DNA of 64,000 nt from Limonium bicolor (Eukaryota > Streptophyta > Magnoliopsida > Caryophyllales > Plumbaginaceae), in NCBI GenBank assembly GCA_023374045.1, contig CM041776.1, forward strand, positions 347,571,636 through 347,635,635. Reading direction: 5' to 3'. The position numbers were made by a program, and so were the translations under genes. This document shows, one piece after another, positions 9,585 to 21,867 of the stretch. How positions within the stretch are numbered: position 1 is the first letter of the stretch; each line of letters opens with the position of its first letter. Under the pieces are notes generated by a model. It saw only the letters and a program-made list of their open reading frames with translations. It was not told where the DNA came from and searched no databases.

Positions 9585-12500
9585 AAAGTGGTATCAGAGC
9601 GGAGTACCGCTCTGATGACAAGAGTAGGACTTATACAGTGAGCATAGGTTTTGGGAATACAGGAAACGTTGTGAGGATACGTGACCTTGCGGGGTTGATG
9701 CAATGCTTAAAGCTTGCACACCATAGCCGTAGAGGCACTTCAATATTAAACGACCGAGACTACGATATTAGACCGAGTAAAGGTATAACCCGTCCTCTTG
9801 ACGTATGTCAGGGAGAGGTCTGGGTAACAGTACTAAGGAAGAACATGGAGCAGCGGAAGGTGGTGAGGGTCCAGCAACCCCAGGTAACGCGAAGACTGTA
9901 TGAAACGCTCGCACTTGATGGGAGAGCATCCCGGGAAACTTGCAATGGTACCCCACCCGCCGCAGCCCGTTCCTCGAGTACTATCTAGTGAGAAAATGAA
10001 ATGGGAAACACCACAGAGATAACTCTCCTGATCGGGAAGACCCGATGTGGATGCCAAGAGGATTATGTTAAATGTAGAAAATAAGACTTTGTGTTTTGAT
10101 GTAATGTTTAGGACCGGGGGTCCTGGTAATGACGTAATGTCTACCATACGAGGATGAGATAAATAATAAACCGAGTTTGAGGAGAAAATTCCTGTAGGAC
10201 TAATGGGGCTAGCTCGCTATAAGCAAGGCGACCCTGTCTTACATCCAGGAAAGCACCGATGGTGTGCTTGGGGGGAAAGAGGTAGAAACGACGAGTAATG
10301 ATTAGTTTATGAGATATGTAACAGACGGAAGGAATTACCTTTAGAAGTCTCACCCGAAGCAAGTAACTCTAAAACCATGCAACACTGAAGGTTCAAGATG
10401 GCCCGACGTGCATGAGGAGAGATCATGAGAACTGTAGAAACAAGAACTCGCTAAGTCGCTATCATGCAACGCCTCGTGAGGAAAGTAAGACCTTACTACC
10501 ACGTTAAACTTGTGGGAACGAGTGCGCGAGTGAGACTGTATTAATTTGAATAAGAACTTTTGGCTAGAACAGGAACCCGATTAGGGAATAGCACTGCACT
10601 GACACACCGTACCTGTGGCTCAGTCTGCATGGCGCACTTGCCATTGCAACTGCCACATTAACCAAAGCATTAAATTTCAACCTGCCTTGCGCACTTGCTA
10701 CAGCAAGTGCAGCGACGGTAAACTAACCCTAAAGGACGTAGTGGTCCAGGCGGTTACCAATAAACATTAAACTTTATGTGAGTCCGTAATGCAATAAAGC
10801 AGGACATAGCCTTCTTAAGGGCAGGGGTACGAAACCCTTGGGTTTGAGGTCGATAAACCTCGGGAAGACCTAGCCGGTCTGACCATTAAACCTGAAAATA
10901 ATACACCATTTAGTAGAGTATGAAAAGGGGAGTAAATGAGAATAACGATAATTAGTGCCTACAAGCCTAACCCCAGTGCCGGTATAGACATTGAATGTCA
11001 ATCATTACCGGTGGGGAGTGTCGAGTCTTCAGGACCAGCATCACCATATTTAGGGAGTGCGCGACACTTGTGGTTAAACCACTACCATTGAACATTGCGA
11101 GAGGGCAAGAAGTGAGCTATATGAGCCAAGACTCTAAATAAAACCTACCCGATTGAGTGGATGAAAATAATAGACAAGTATCGTTATGGCAAACTATTTC
11201 GGAGTTGTAAAAAAAAAGATTAGGCAGATGCGAACGTGCAATAAAGGGGCCGATGTTATGCCCGCACCACACACACCGGACGTGTTGTGTATCCATAGTG
11301 CTGCTAGACTCCCGTACGGAGGGCAGTGGATATTAACTGAACAGTGAATTTACTGAGGACGGAAGATACCATTACCTCGAATAGGATGGAGGAAATACGA
11401 GTTGAATAAGAGCAAGGACAACACAATGTAGAGCGATGATTAGCGGAACCCACTAGGTTATGGGTATCCAATTATAACCTTAGAAGAAAGTATTCGAACC
11501 AACTAGGATTAAATTAAATAGCAAGACCAACAATCGTTTAATTATCAGAATAAGCACTGTACCTGAATATCGTATGGCATAGGCCTACGGAAGGATACCC
11601 TTAGTACCACCAAAATGACCCAAAACTAGGAGAACAAAGGTGATGAATCACAAATGCTGATTAATATCAGGCTAAAAAGGGACTACCATAAGGCAGGAGA
11701 AACACGATGTGTCAACCCTTGTCATGGAGTCCAGATTGTACCTGAGGGTGTAACCCAATGGATTGGGTGGAGTTTGAGAACTGAAAGCACATATCTGAAG
11801 GCATTAACAGCCTAGGAGTGAACGGGAGAGATAGCAAGTAGTTACAGATCCCCACTCACAAATACCAGACGAAGAGTATGTGGAAACCAGTATTAGGGCG
11901 GCAAGTCTCAAACACCTATCTTAGAGAAGGTAAAGGAAATATACATTAATAAAGGAAAACATAGAACCTAGTATTAGGGCCATTCCGACATTAAAGGTTC
12001 AGAATTGGCAGCATAGTTACTTAAACATGAATTACCGGGATTAAGAGTACGACAATCACCGGGTACGAACGCTACAAGTGCACTAAACGAGACATGGGAC
12101 GACCGCACTCCTAGGAGCTTGTGGGCCTGACAAAACTTACACTAAGTTAGTTGGGTAAGTAGTAATGTATCAGTATGGTACCCCATGTATGTAAACGAGT
12201 AGTGTAAGGACCCAGGAGGTAATCAACTCTGTGTCTAAGTCAGTGAATGGAATCCTGACTAGGTAAACCATGAATTAACAAGAGAGATCTCAGTCAAACT
12301 AATAAGGTTAGAAAAAAATATAAAATAAAATCAAGGATAGCTTGATAATTAAACGACTTAAGGTCGCAACTCTGCAGTGGATGAGTTGGAACACAGGCTT
12401 TGAAGATTTTAGTAAACGAGGAAGCCAAGGCCTAATTATGGTAAAGGCGAGGTGAACCCATAAATGAAAAGAGGAATTATGGTATTTTAGGAAGTTATAT

Positions 12501-13161
12501 GAGATAAACCTTTGTAAGATAAGGATGCTACCAAAAAGGGGGGGGGCACAAAAAGAGCAATATAATGCGCTGAGGGCGCCACGATGATGTCGCGTTAAAC
12601 AATAATAACCATATGCTCAAGCCATAAAACGTTAGTATGATAGTACCAATTAGGGTTGTACGGAAAGCGAAGGCCAAGCTAAAACCCACAGTCGTATTGT
12701 ATGTTTACAACAAACAAAGGGTAAGAGCGAACATACAAGAGATACTCTAAGCTGGAGATTCGATACTCCATGCAGACCGCAATAGCGGATAACCGTCTAA
12801 TTGACTGGTACATGGTGCGCAACAATGCGACCATTATAATAGCTGTTAACCGAATTATGTTGGTATGAAGCAGAACGTGGAAGGTCAGATAAACCAATGG
12901 ATTCCCCTAATAGAGAGTAGGGATGAACCATAGGTGTGTAGTAAAAATATCAGCACACGAGGGATATGCGTTCACACCAATAAAGGGGGGCCTACAAGGT
13001 ACCTAAGGAACGAACTCACTCCAAAGAGAAATAACTTGGAGTCATGAGGCGCCAGTTAGTTGCACATATCAGACTCGTCTTGAGATTTTAGACACGACTA
13101 CTACGAGCACTAGGCGCTAGAGCATAGCTCGATAACCCTTACACCGAGGGTTAGTTTGGTA
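9585..13161 (+). other. Non-coding internal region of element B (left part)
   Basis: About 3.6 kb. The longest ORF here (9638-9988) has no recognisable domain. Two patches are conserved with element C: a short hairpin GCACTTGC/GCAAGTGC at 10691-10710, and a block of about 150 bp at 12100-12260 (GACCGCACTCC, AAGTAGTAATGTATCAGTAT). The rest I cannot assign. Confidence 0.7.
9589..9600 (+). other. Primer binding site of element B (tRNA-iMet)
   Basis: TGGTATCAGAGC follows LTR end TGTTACA by four bases. It forms the hairpin ATCAGAGCG, loop GAGTAC, CGCTCTGAT, as in element E. Confidence 0.92.
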
Positions 13162-16100
13162 TGTAACACCCCATCCACAACAACGCACTTTATAACCATC
13201 TGCAGCGGAAAACATAAACCATCACATTACTTAACCCATTGGTGTTACACGCCGTTAACCACCCACGTGGTTAACAAGGCTAATACATACACATTGTATC
13301 GGTCTGATGGACTAGATCCCCGAGCAACTACACAATACAATCCTTATTCCATTTCCAACAATTATTTTACATATACATCCCCCACTGTACCGAGTATTAA
13401 TTAACCAATGCCGATAACAAATTCGGTCTTACTACACCTATAATACATACACCGTTAAAGGCTACCCATGTATAAACAACCACCCGTCCAACTCTCGAAC
13501 GGCTTCCAGCTCCTTGTACCTGAAATAGAAAAGGAAGAAAAGGGTGGCCCCCAAGGGGCTCAGCACCTTTGCTGGTATGGTAATCCCGCAGCCCGCATGC
13601 TACCGGGCCACGCACAACTAATTGTCGTCTTAGCATGCGGTTGATTATATTTGAATCATGCATGTAAACCATAAACACACAACACAACGGGTACGGTTCT
13701 CTTAAGGAACCGACCCGACCATGATTAGTTCCCTTTAGGGCCTAGAGAATGTTGCCAAACTCATGTTAAACTCGTACCATAACACGTCACCGTTCTTTAG
13801 ATGAACGGATAACTTAACACTAAGGTGCGTCGTATAGTACTCCAATCACACCGTACAACCTTGTATGCCCCAGTAAACCGACGTGAGTCAAGTAATAAGC
13901 TTTGGTTAAGCTAAAGAAGATTGGAAACCCAATGAGTAACAACCATAACATACCCAAGAGAGTCGAATCGGGTAGACATCGCCCGGTCCCCCCTGCACAT
14001 AACACGAGTGGGTCCGAACACGTGGGGTCTCCTCACCCCCATTATACCCACATACTTATAGTTAGTAGTTAGAGCTCCTTTATGGACCTATCACATCCAC
14101 ACACCATACGGTATCAAAACCGTGTTAAACACGCAAGGGAGGTTCACACACCTGCAAACAAATAACCATACACAACTAACTCCCTCCTGGCATAGCCTTG
14201 TTTATAACGTTCCCAAGGTTTGGGTCGTTAAATCCGAATACCGAATCTCATGTGTACCTAGATTTGTTAGCTAAGGTTTACACCTATTTGAGGTTTAAAC
14301 GGTATCGGGACCTATTACCGCCACATAAATGAATTACTATAACTCATTACAATGTTTAATCTTACAAGGTGGCAAACACTCAGAAAAACACATTGGCATA
14401 CAAGCCGGTGTAATCCGGTAGACAGGTTGCAAAAAACCATACCTGTCTCCGGAGTTCCACTCCACCATGTCCACTTACGTTTCCTCGAACATTCTCGACA
14501 ACTGGTACATTAAAGTTGTTTTCATTAACATTGGGGTAACATGTTTGTGTAACGTCGAATGACCGTAGTTATCCCCGTTAACTAGTTTAAATGACTTAAC
14601 ATTTTTTAACTTGATTACTCTCACATTTATTCCAACTTCCCACCCACCAAATTGTCATTATAACTCACCAAACTTGTCCTTAATAACCTTACAAACATCA
14701 TTATCCATCAATCCCCCATCATTAGACACCATTTTCCAACCTTAAACAACAATTTTAGAGTGGTCCGGGACTTGTCCTACCCCAAGTCCCGGACCAACAC
14801 TTACAAACATCTTCGTCGGCGTATTTCATTGTGGTCCGGGACCTTGTACTCCCACCCCAAGTCCCGGACCAGCCAGTACTCCACCCTCGACCTGTTTTTG
14901 GTATATGTCCTGGACTTGAACCATAACCTAAGTTCCGGACCAAACCTACAGATTGTTAAAATGTCATTTTTCAATGGTTGTTACCTTAGTTCTCCACCTC
15001 CATTAATTGTATAAACTTAACCAAATGATCTTAGGTATATTCTAATGCCAAAATATCACTCTTAAACATCCCTAGTTTTCATGTTCACTTGTTACTACTC
15101 ACTCAATTTTCCTTATAGTTCACCAACTTACCTAAACCTTAAACCAATTTCTCCAAGACTTGAACACATCCTAAGAACACACCCATAGATTTCTAAAACT
15201 TCCAGATAATGGCCTAAGTCTTGTAGCCCTTAGAGCACCTTAATGCATGTTTTCTTCCTTAGCAAAACATTTACCCATTCCTTACATTTCCTAGTTCACC
15301 AAATTCACTTAACTTAGACTCCTTATTCATTTTACAATTTCGCCATAGGTTCTCTTAGCATATCATCATTCCAAAACTCGTTTTCACCCTTAAACATTCA
15401 AGATCACCTAAATCCATCAGAACACCATCATATACAAAACTTCACCAAATTACTCCACATCACAATTATGCACACTTAGATTGCTTGGCACTTAGGCCCT
15501 TAAATACATGGCTCTTAGGCCCTTAAATTGCTTAAACCTTAAACACTGATGATTTCCACAAGTATATATGCCTTTGACCTGCAAATACCCCAACATACAT
15601 ATGCCCTTAAAAACTCTTTGAGAGCATTTCACTAGCTCATTTACCATTGGCTCCTTAGGTATTTTATTAAGCAAATCAAGCTCATGTCCTAAGGCATTTA
15701 AATCACATTGCGATAGTTTGTTTACCCTCCTTTCCTTCCAGATTTTTACTTGAACATCCTTGTTCTTCCCTTGTTGGAATCGGCAAGAGCACTTGGTTAC
15801 TTGCCAATGCTAACCAACACACAAGTACACCAATGAATCAAGCTTCATGCTTACACTCACTTACAAACCCTAGGTTATACATATTGTCTTAACACATAAG
15901 GGTAGTTGTTTTACCTTAGATCTTGAAGAGAGTTTGGATATATATCAAGAGAGGACTCCCCTAGTCCATGAAGGTTGGAATGAGCTATGGAAGCAAAGAA
16001 AACACCATTACTGGTGTATTTTCGGACAGCACAAAAACATGGGGGAAACCTCATTTTTTCTTTGAGTTTCCTTACCTTGAAGCAAAGGGAACAACAAGGT

Positions 16101-17163
16101 GTAAAAAGATGTGGTCAAGCTCCATCAATGGTGAATCTCCATGGCAACCGAAATGAGGCTTTTGAATATTTGAAAGGACGGAAGTGTAGAGCTTGCTCCA
16201 ACCGAGAAAACGTTGGTCTTGAAATTAAATTTGGACCATGAAGCTAGGAGATACAAGCCTGGAAGTTGATGTTGATGCTGGTGCTGTAGCAATCGTAGAA
16301 GAGAGCAAGAAGGGAAGAAGAGCGTGTGAAATGAGAGGAAATGAAGAATGAGAGATAATACTTGCTTTTGCAATATATTAGTATTAATAAGTAACTTGCT
16401 CCTTTTTTACCCTTCTTGCCCTTCCTTCCCTTAATTATTTCTTTACATGTTGGTGACTCACCACTAAAAACCGGCCCCCTTATTTATTTAGAGATAGTTT
16501 GGTCTTTATGACCATTTAATTACTTGTAACAACATATGTTACAAACTAGCTTTTTTAGTTACTATTCACTAAAACAAGCACATAGATGTGAAATTTTTGA
16601 TTTCCCATTGACCTAGACTTCCAAATGTGTTACAAATTAGTACACATATTTATTTAAGAGTAATGATGGACACCTAGCCATTCAAAACTCATTTACAAGA
16701 CAATTTTCCCAAAATTGCTTTAAGACTCCTAAGCACATTTTGTTTTTACTTGTTTTCAAGCTTGGTTTTCTTTAGTAATTGATTTAATATGTTCATTACA
16801 TATTTACAAGGTCAGGAATGACCTTTAGGTTTTAACAGGTTAACCAAGTCTATAGCAATTATTTGCTTAAATTGACCTTAAGGTGTTCCCTTGTGTTGTT
16901 TGGTTTAATTGTCCACCAACGTTCCCTAAGGACTTAATTAGCCTTATTAAATCATAATTGGATTTTACAAAGTCTTGGTATGCTCTTTGGGTCCTAACCA
17001 AACTCACTCCAAGCTTAGAGCATGTTTTTGCTCAAACCATTTCTTAGTATTTTATTATGTTTTACCATGGTTTAAATTGTTCACTGATGTTTCTAAGGCA
17101 CTTTTTAGCCTTTAATACCATAGTTTAACATTTAACCAACATATCAAGGTTTGGGGTATTTCA
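13162..17163 (-). repeat. Element C 3' LTR (4.0 kb)
   Basis: Near-identical to 21868-25912 apart from many one-base indels and some small substitutions. Contains a hairpin array at 14758-14945, U5 double hairpin and pyrimidine-CAG block at 13510-13590, and GGTGACTCACC with ACCGGCC at 16452-16477. Confidence 0.92.
14758..14945. repeat. Hairpin array in element C 3' LTR (3 units)
   Basis: Three units, about 70 bp apart, each with arms of the form TGGTCCGGGACTTG and CAAGTCCCGGACCA; the third unit is weaker. Same relative place as the T1 and D arrays but with different arm sequence. Confidence 0.8.
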
Positions 17164-17200
17164 ATCTACCCCCCTTAAAAGAACTTCGTCCTCGAAGTTC
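17164..17200 (-). other. Polypurine tract and upstream hairpin of element C
   Basis: Minus strand: perfect hairpin GAACTTCG-AGGA-CGAAGTTC (17181-17200), then TTTTAAGGGGGGTAGAT (17164-17180), then the LTR start TGAAATACCCC. Plus-strand DNA priming site. Confidence 0.88.
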
Positions 17201-20200
17201 ACATTTCCCAACACATCATTTGATTAGAATACGGGAATTACTTTCAAGATAAACTTCCATTACCAACACACCTTACACCACAACCTCGGACTTGACGGTC
17301 CGGGTACATATACACATCCATCCATAACATATCATACTCACATAATTACCTCGGACTCAATGGTCCGGGTACCTTAACAGTAATGTACTCACATAACAAC
17401 CCTTAGACTCTCAGGTCTGGGTAACATAACCACCTTTGGACTCATAGGCCCAAGTAACATAATCATTTCAGAACTCAACCCTATTAAGACTCAAGGTCAA
17501 AGTAATATTTATTACTCGCACCACACAACATGCCTTAGCATGTATAACAACCAGAAATACCTTTTCCATCTCTTTATGGGCTCGAGTCCCATGTTGAGTA
17601 CATATACACTGTGATCCCCGCAGAACCCGGTCGCGATGGACACCTTCTGGTCCCCGTTCCTTTGGGAGATCAAAACATTCACTTAAGTTTTAACATATGT
17701 ACTTCTCATGTCACCGGTCCGAAGACAAAGGCTCATACGTCCTCAGCTCGTGAGCAAGTACTACAAAAAAATATTCTTTACCAGGTTAAGTAAACAAGAG
17801 AATCCTTTATTCAAAATATCAATCCACTGTTCTGGAAATACCAATTGAAAACCCTTTTGAAAGTTCAATACAACTCCAAGTCCAACTTATGCTCTTTGCA
17901 TCCTTTCTTAGTGGTGTTACTTGTGACCACTTATAGGGAGCTTCAAGAGTCATCCAACCCTGATGTGATCAGCATCAGTGTTGAACTATTCTTCCACCCC
18001 AATTTGTGTTCGGCTTCCCTTGATCACATGCAAATCAAGTTCCACCTCCCACTTCATTTTCAAGGATCAAATAATACACACATTTCCCTTTTCTATCTTT
18101 TCAATCATTCTAATCATAATCATCACATCTCCAAGGGATAGAACTCAGTCCATCAATTATATCCATTTTCTTTTAATCAAGTTACCTAGGGAATCTAATT
18201 CTTACTAGGTTCCATGTCAGTTTCATACCCTCATAATCACCACACTGTATATAATATACATATTTTTAATCAAAATACCTACATCGTGTCACATTGGTAT
18301 TAGGCAACACACCATTGGGGTTTTTAGTTCCCCCATGGGGTTTATTTACTCCTAACACTTGTACTAACCCACAACCCATTAACAAGGTAGTCTCACCTAC
18401 CACAACGGTATTTCGCATCTTCTGTGCGCAAATACCACCATTTAACAAACCAACCATCACAACCAATTATTAACCATGCCAACCATCATAACAAATTATT
18501 TTGTTTGCACAACATAGTTCACGTACACTTGTACGTAAAACACACTAAGCGGCTTTGCGCTCTACCCCCCTTAAAAGGGATTACGCCACGTAATCATCAC
18601 TGAACATTGGCTTAAAATGTTCTGCCGTCGTGAAGTATTTTACTACCACGGTCTGTTAAAGGATCTTGACCATATTAGCGGTTTAGTTCCTTTACCAAGA
18701 ATTCTCATTGGAGTTTTCTTAACTCCTAACCAGTTTCGATCTGGCCTGTCCATTCGTTATTCATACTGTATTGTACACCTCCAATCTTTACCGTTTATCT
18801 TGGTAACCATGGTTTCTCACCACACGCGTGGTATCTCTTACCGTGCGCGATTTCGTGAGTTACAACTTTCTATTCACCTCCACAGTAGTTTACTGTGTAT
18901 ACTGCTATGTATTTCACAATGATTGCCTCAATTCCTTTCGACTTCTGTCGGTTGAGGTTGAGCTACCACCTAATGTGTAGTGCTCTTCCAGCGATTCCTA
19001 CACCTGAGTACATTTCATACCGATCTTTGATATTTAGTGCTACTGTAGTCACTTATCGCCAGTCCTACTTCCACTTTAATTCTGCCCGTATCATTTCATT
19101 GATATGACCTTGCATTTCATACGCTTCAGTCTTATAGTGTTATAATCTCTTTGTTCGCCTTCCACCATTATCACTTCCAAATCCTAGCTATCCCACTCGA
19201 TCATTACTGTGCAAACGCAATACCAAAACACTCAGTCATACAGAGTGCAGAGGCGTAAACTCTTGGCAGTAACTCTCTCATGCAATTGCAATAGGAATTC
19301 CACTATGTTCCACTGAGATTCTTATCTCATAATACTGGCTACTGGCTTACTGTCCAGTTTATTTTGCTATCACTTCCCATTGTATCTGTACTGGGTTTAA
19401 CACTTCACTCCGCTTATTTGTCATACCATCACTTAATCAATACATATACAACGGTCCGCTTTCCTGTACCGTGTTCTTTTCCTTGCACAACACTAACTTA
19501 CATGTATTCACTGTCATATTAGTTTCCACACTATACTTGCATCATCCTCATGGATGACTACTGAATGCTCCTTGAGCGTTGCTCACTTTGAGTTATAAAC
19601 CGCGTTACTCAGCTCGGTGCTCCACGTTATACCTACATGCTAGTAAACTAGCTGTTCTTCCACAATAATAACATGGTCCATCCTTATATTTCTTAAACTT
19701 GTTTCACACAGCTACCGCTCCTGCGGTTTCACAATATTGTGAGGTATCCCCACTCTTAAGCAGTGGTTCGTTCTCCGCTTTATTTTCGTGTAACACAAAC
19801 TTCCACAATTGATTCAATTTTAACATGTCTTGCTTGTGGCTTATAAGCCACTGCCTCGAGCTCTGCTCACTAAAGGCTACTTCCACACAATTACTTTTCT
19901 GCACGACATTACATGGTTTAACAAGGTCGTCACATCTCGATTCCTTCCAAGTTGTCTCTTTGGCAACTTAGGGTCCTACTGTTAAGTGGGTTCTCTTCGG
20001 TGTTTAACCCGAGTAATTATTTCAACTCTTGAGTTTCTGTTACATTGTCTCATTCGACAATGTTTGATCCAAACACCCCTCAAGGATTGCTCCTGGGTGT
20101 GCTAAGGTTGTCATTACATTTGGCTTGCACTCATGGGTGCTTTCAGTAAACTTCGCCTTCTTATGTTCTTAGCTGGGTATTCGTTCCAGCTACCATGTCT

Positions 20201-21850
20201 CATTCCTTCAGCTTCCTAAGACATATGTGATGTCTTTACATAACCATCCGTGCTCTTCGCACTTCTTGACCCTATACATTCTCTTGGACGTATTTACCAA
20301 TTCATTTAGTCTTCTCAACTGGGTTCCTTTACTTCAACCATTCGTGGTAATCCTTAGCTCTTACTTGACTTTTACTGCTGACCGTAGTATGGAGTCGACT
20401 ACTTCCCGTGTTTCGGACTCTTCTCGTATACATATATGGGGTATCATACTGATACATTACTACTTACCCGACTAACCCATAAGTAGGTCTGTTAGGCCCA
20501 CATGCTCCTATCGGAGTGCGGTCGTCCCACAACGCAGTTGGTACACTCGTAGTGTCCGTCACACGCCTAGGTGAAGTATTCTGTTGTCAACTCCCTTATA
20601 TTGTCTTATGACAATATATATTCCCTGCTTCCCGAACTTAATCAAGGGAAGGTTTATCCACCGTTGTTTCATTAAGAACTCCATCCATACCGTCGGGTTG
20701 CTACCCTTAGGTTCACCGGTTTCCGTCCGGTTATTCAAAGGTAAACTGGTTTGAAAGAAGGGTAAAAGAAGTATTGGTTTAAAAGAGAATTTGGTTTTGA
20801 AAGAAAAGAGTTTGAAATAAATCTGAGTTTGAAAGAAAAATTCTCCTGGTTTCACAACACCTTCTAGCCTTAACCAAGTCTAGCTTCTTGCTGACTGGTA
20901 TATTCCCATTTACAAAGGTTAGGCTGTTAAGCCCTTCCACGGTTACGATGATCACACTTATTTTCTGGGTACTTTACTAAGTAGTTTGTAGTTGTCAATT
21001 TTTTTTTTTTTCGAACAGCCCTGTTATAGCTGCACTTGCCACGGCAAGTGCGCCCTGTTAACTGGCTATCGGTTCAACATGTACCGGCTGCGGTACTGTT
21101 TTTGTCTACACCGTATTCAGTGGCCTCATGGGTCCTTACTTGGATACTCTAATTGGTAACTAATCTCCTGCACAACTTCTTATTGTCCTCCTCTAATAAT
21201 CACTAACTAGGGTGTTTCCCATTCTGGGAGACCCCTTTTTACTTATTATTGCATCCTCTTCGTAGCCCATTCCACGCATTTGTCGTGGTTACTGAGACTT
21301 GTCTCTTGTCTGGGTACTACGTTGTAGTTCCTTTGTTGGTTGGTATACCGCTGGTGCCATTACCTAATATTTGCCATCCCGTAGACTCTCGTCTCGGGTT
21401 TTATTATTCTCTTCTTGCCTGTTGCAAGCTGGTAGTTTTCGACTGCTCGGCATGTCGACCCAGGTTGCCGGAAATTTCATTCTCCCATACACAAGATTCT
21501 TCATTCCTTGTTATCAAGTGTGGTTACAGTTGTTCACCTGGGAGCCGTCTCCGGGATTTCTACTTTTCAGAATCTACCGTATGACAGGTTCCCCATACTT
21601 ACAAGATAGTTAATAGCAGCCAGACCGGGTCTTCCCGGGTAAAAGAGGGCTTTCATCTCTCTGGCGTTCCTTCCCAAGTCATAAAATAGGGGTTGTGGAG
21701 GGCGGGATGGATATAGTAGGTTTCCAGTATTCACTGGCAGTTCCTAACTAGCGTATCACTCACGCTATCACTCAACCCTTAACCCAAAGTACTAAAATCT
21801 TAACTCGGTACTTCCTAGGCTCGGTAATTCAGTCATCAGAGCGATACTTC
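17181..21850 (-). other. Non-coding internal region of element C
   Basis: 4.7 kb without long ORFs or domain homology. Holds a row of short GGACT/GGTCC-type hairpins (17280-17490), an ACCGGTGACATG-type block (17690-17745), a block conserved in B and D (17930-18065), an extra hairpin-polypurine module (18561-18595), the block shared with B (20380-20540) and a GCACTTGC hairpin (21032-21051). The remainder is unassigned. Confidence 0.7.
18561..18595 (-). other. Second, internal hairpin-polypurine module of element C
   Basis: Minus strand: GATTACG-TGG-CGTAATC hairpin, then CCTTTTAAGGGGGGTAGA. Same layout as the module at the LTR but a different stem, about 1.4 kb upstream of it. Confidence 0.7.
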
Positions 21851-21862
21851 GCTCTGATACCA
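21851..21862 (-). other. Primer binding site of element C (tRNA-iMet)
   Basis: Minus strand TGGTATCAGAGC just inside the 5' LTR end at 21868, in the same hairpin as in T1. Confidence 0.92.
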
Positions 21863-21867
21863 CTTTT

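Larger units (their letters stand above)
8740..13161 (+). mobile_element. Element B, left part: LTR end, primer site and non-coding internal region of a non-autonomous gypsy element
   Basis: Plus orientation. The last 845 bp of a 5' LTR (8740-9584) are followed by an iMet primer site and 3.6 kb of internal sequence. No gag, pol or AlkB homology is seen and no long ORF. The element is interrupted by T1 on the left and by element C at 13162, and continues at 25913. LTR ends and primer-site hairpin loop resemble element E more than T1. It fits a LARD-type parasite that would use proteins of an autonomous relative. Confidence 0.8.

Noticed and set aside
13397..13687. 96-aa ORF, identical at 22103-22393
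   Set aside because: Identity simply reflects the two LTRs of element C; no protein family recognised.
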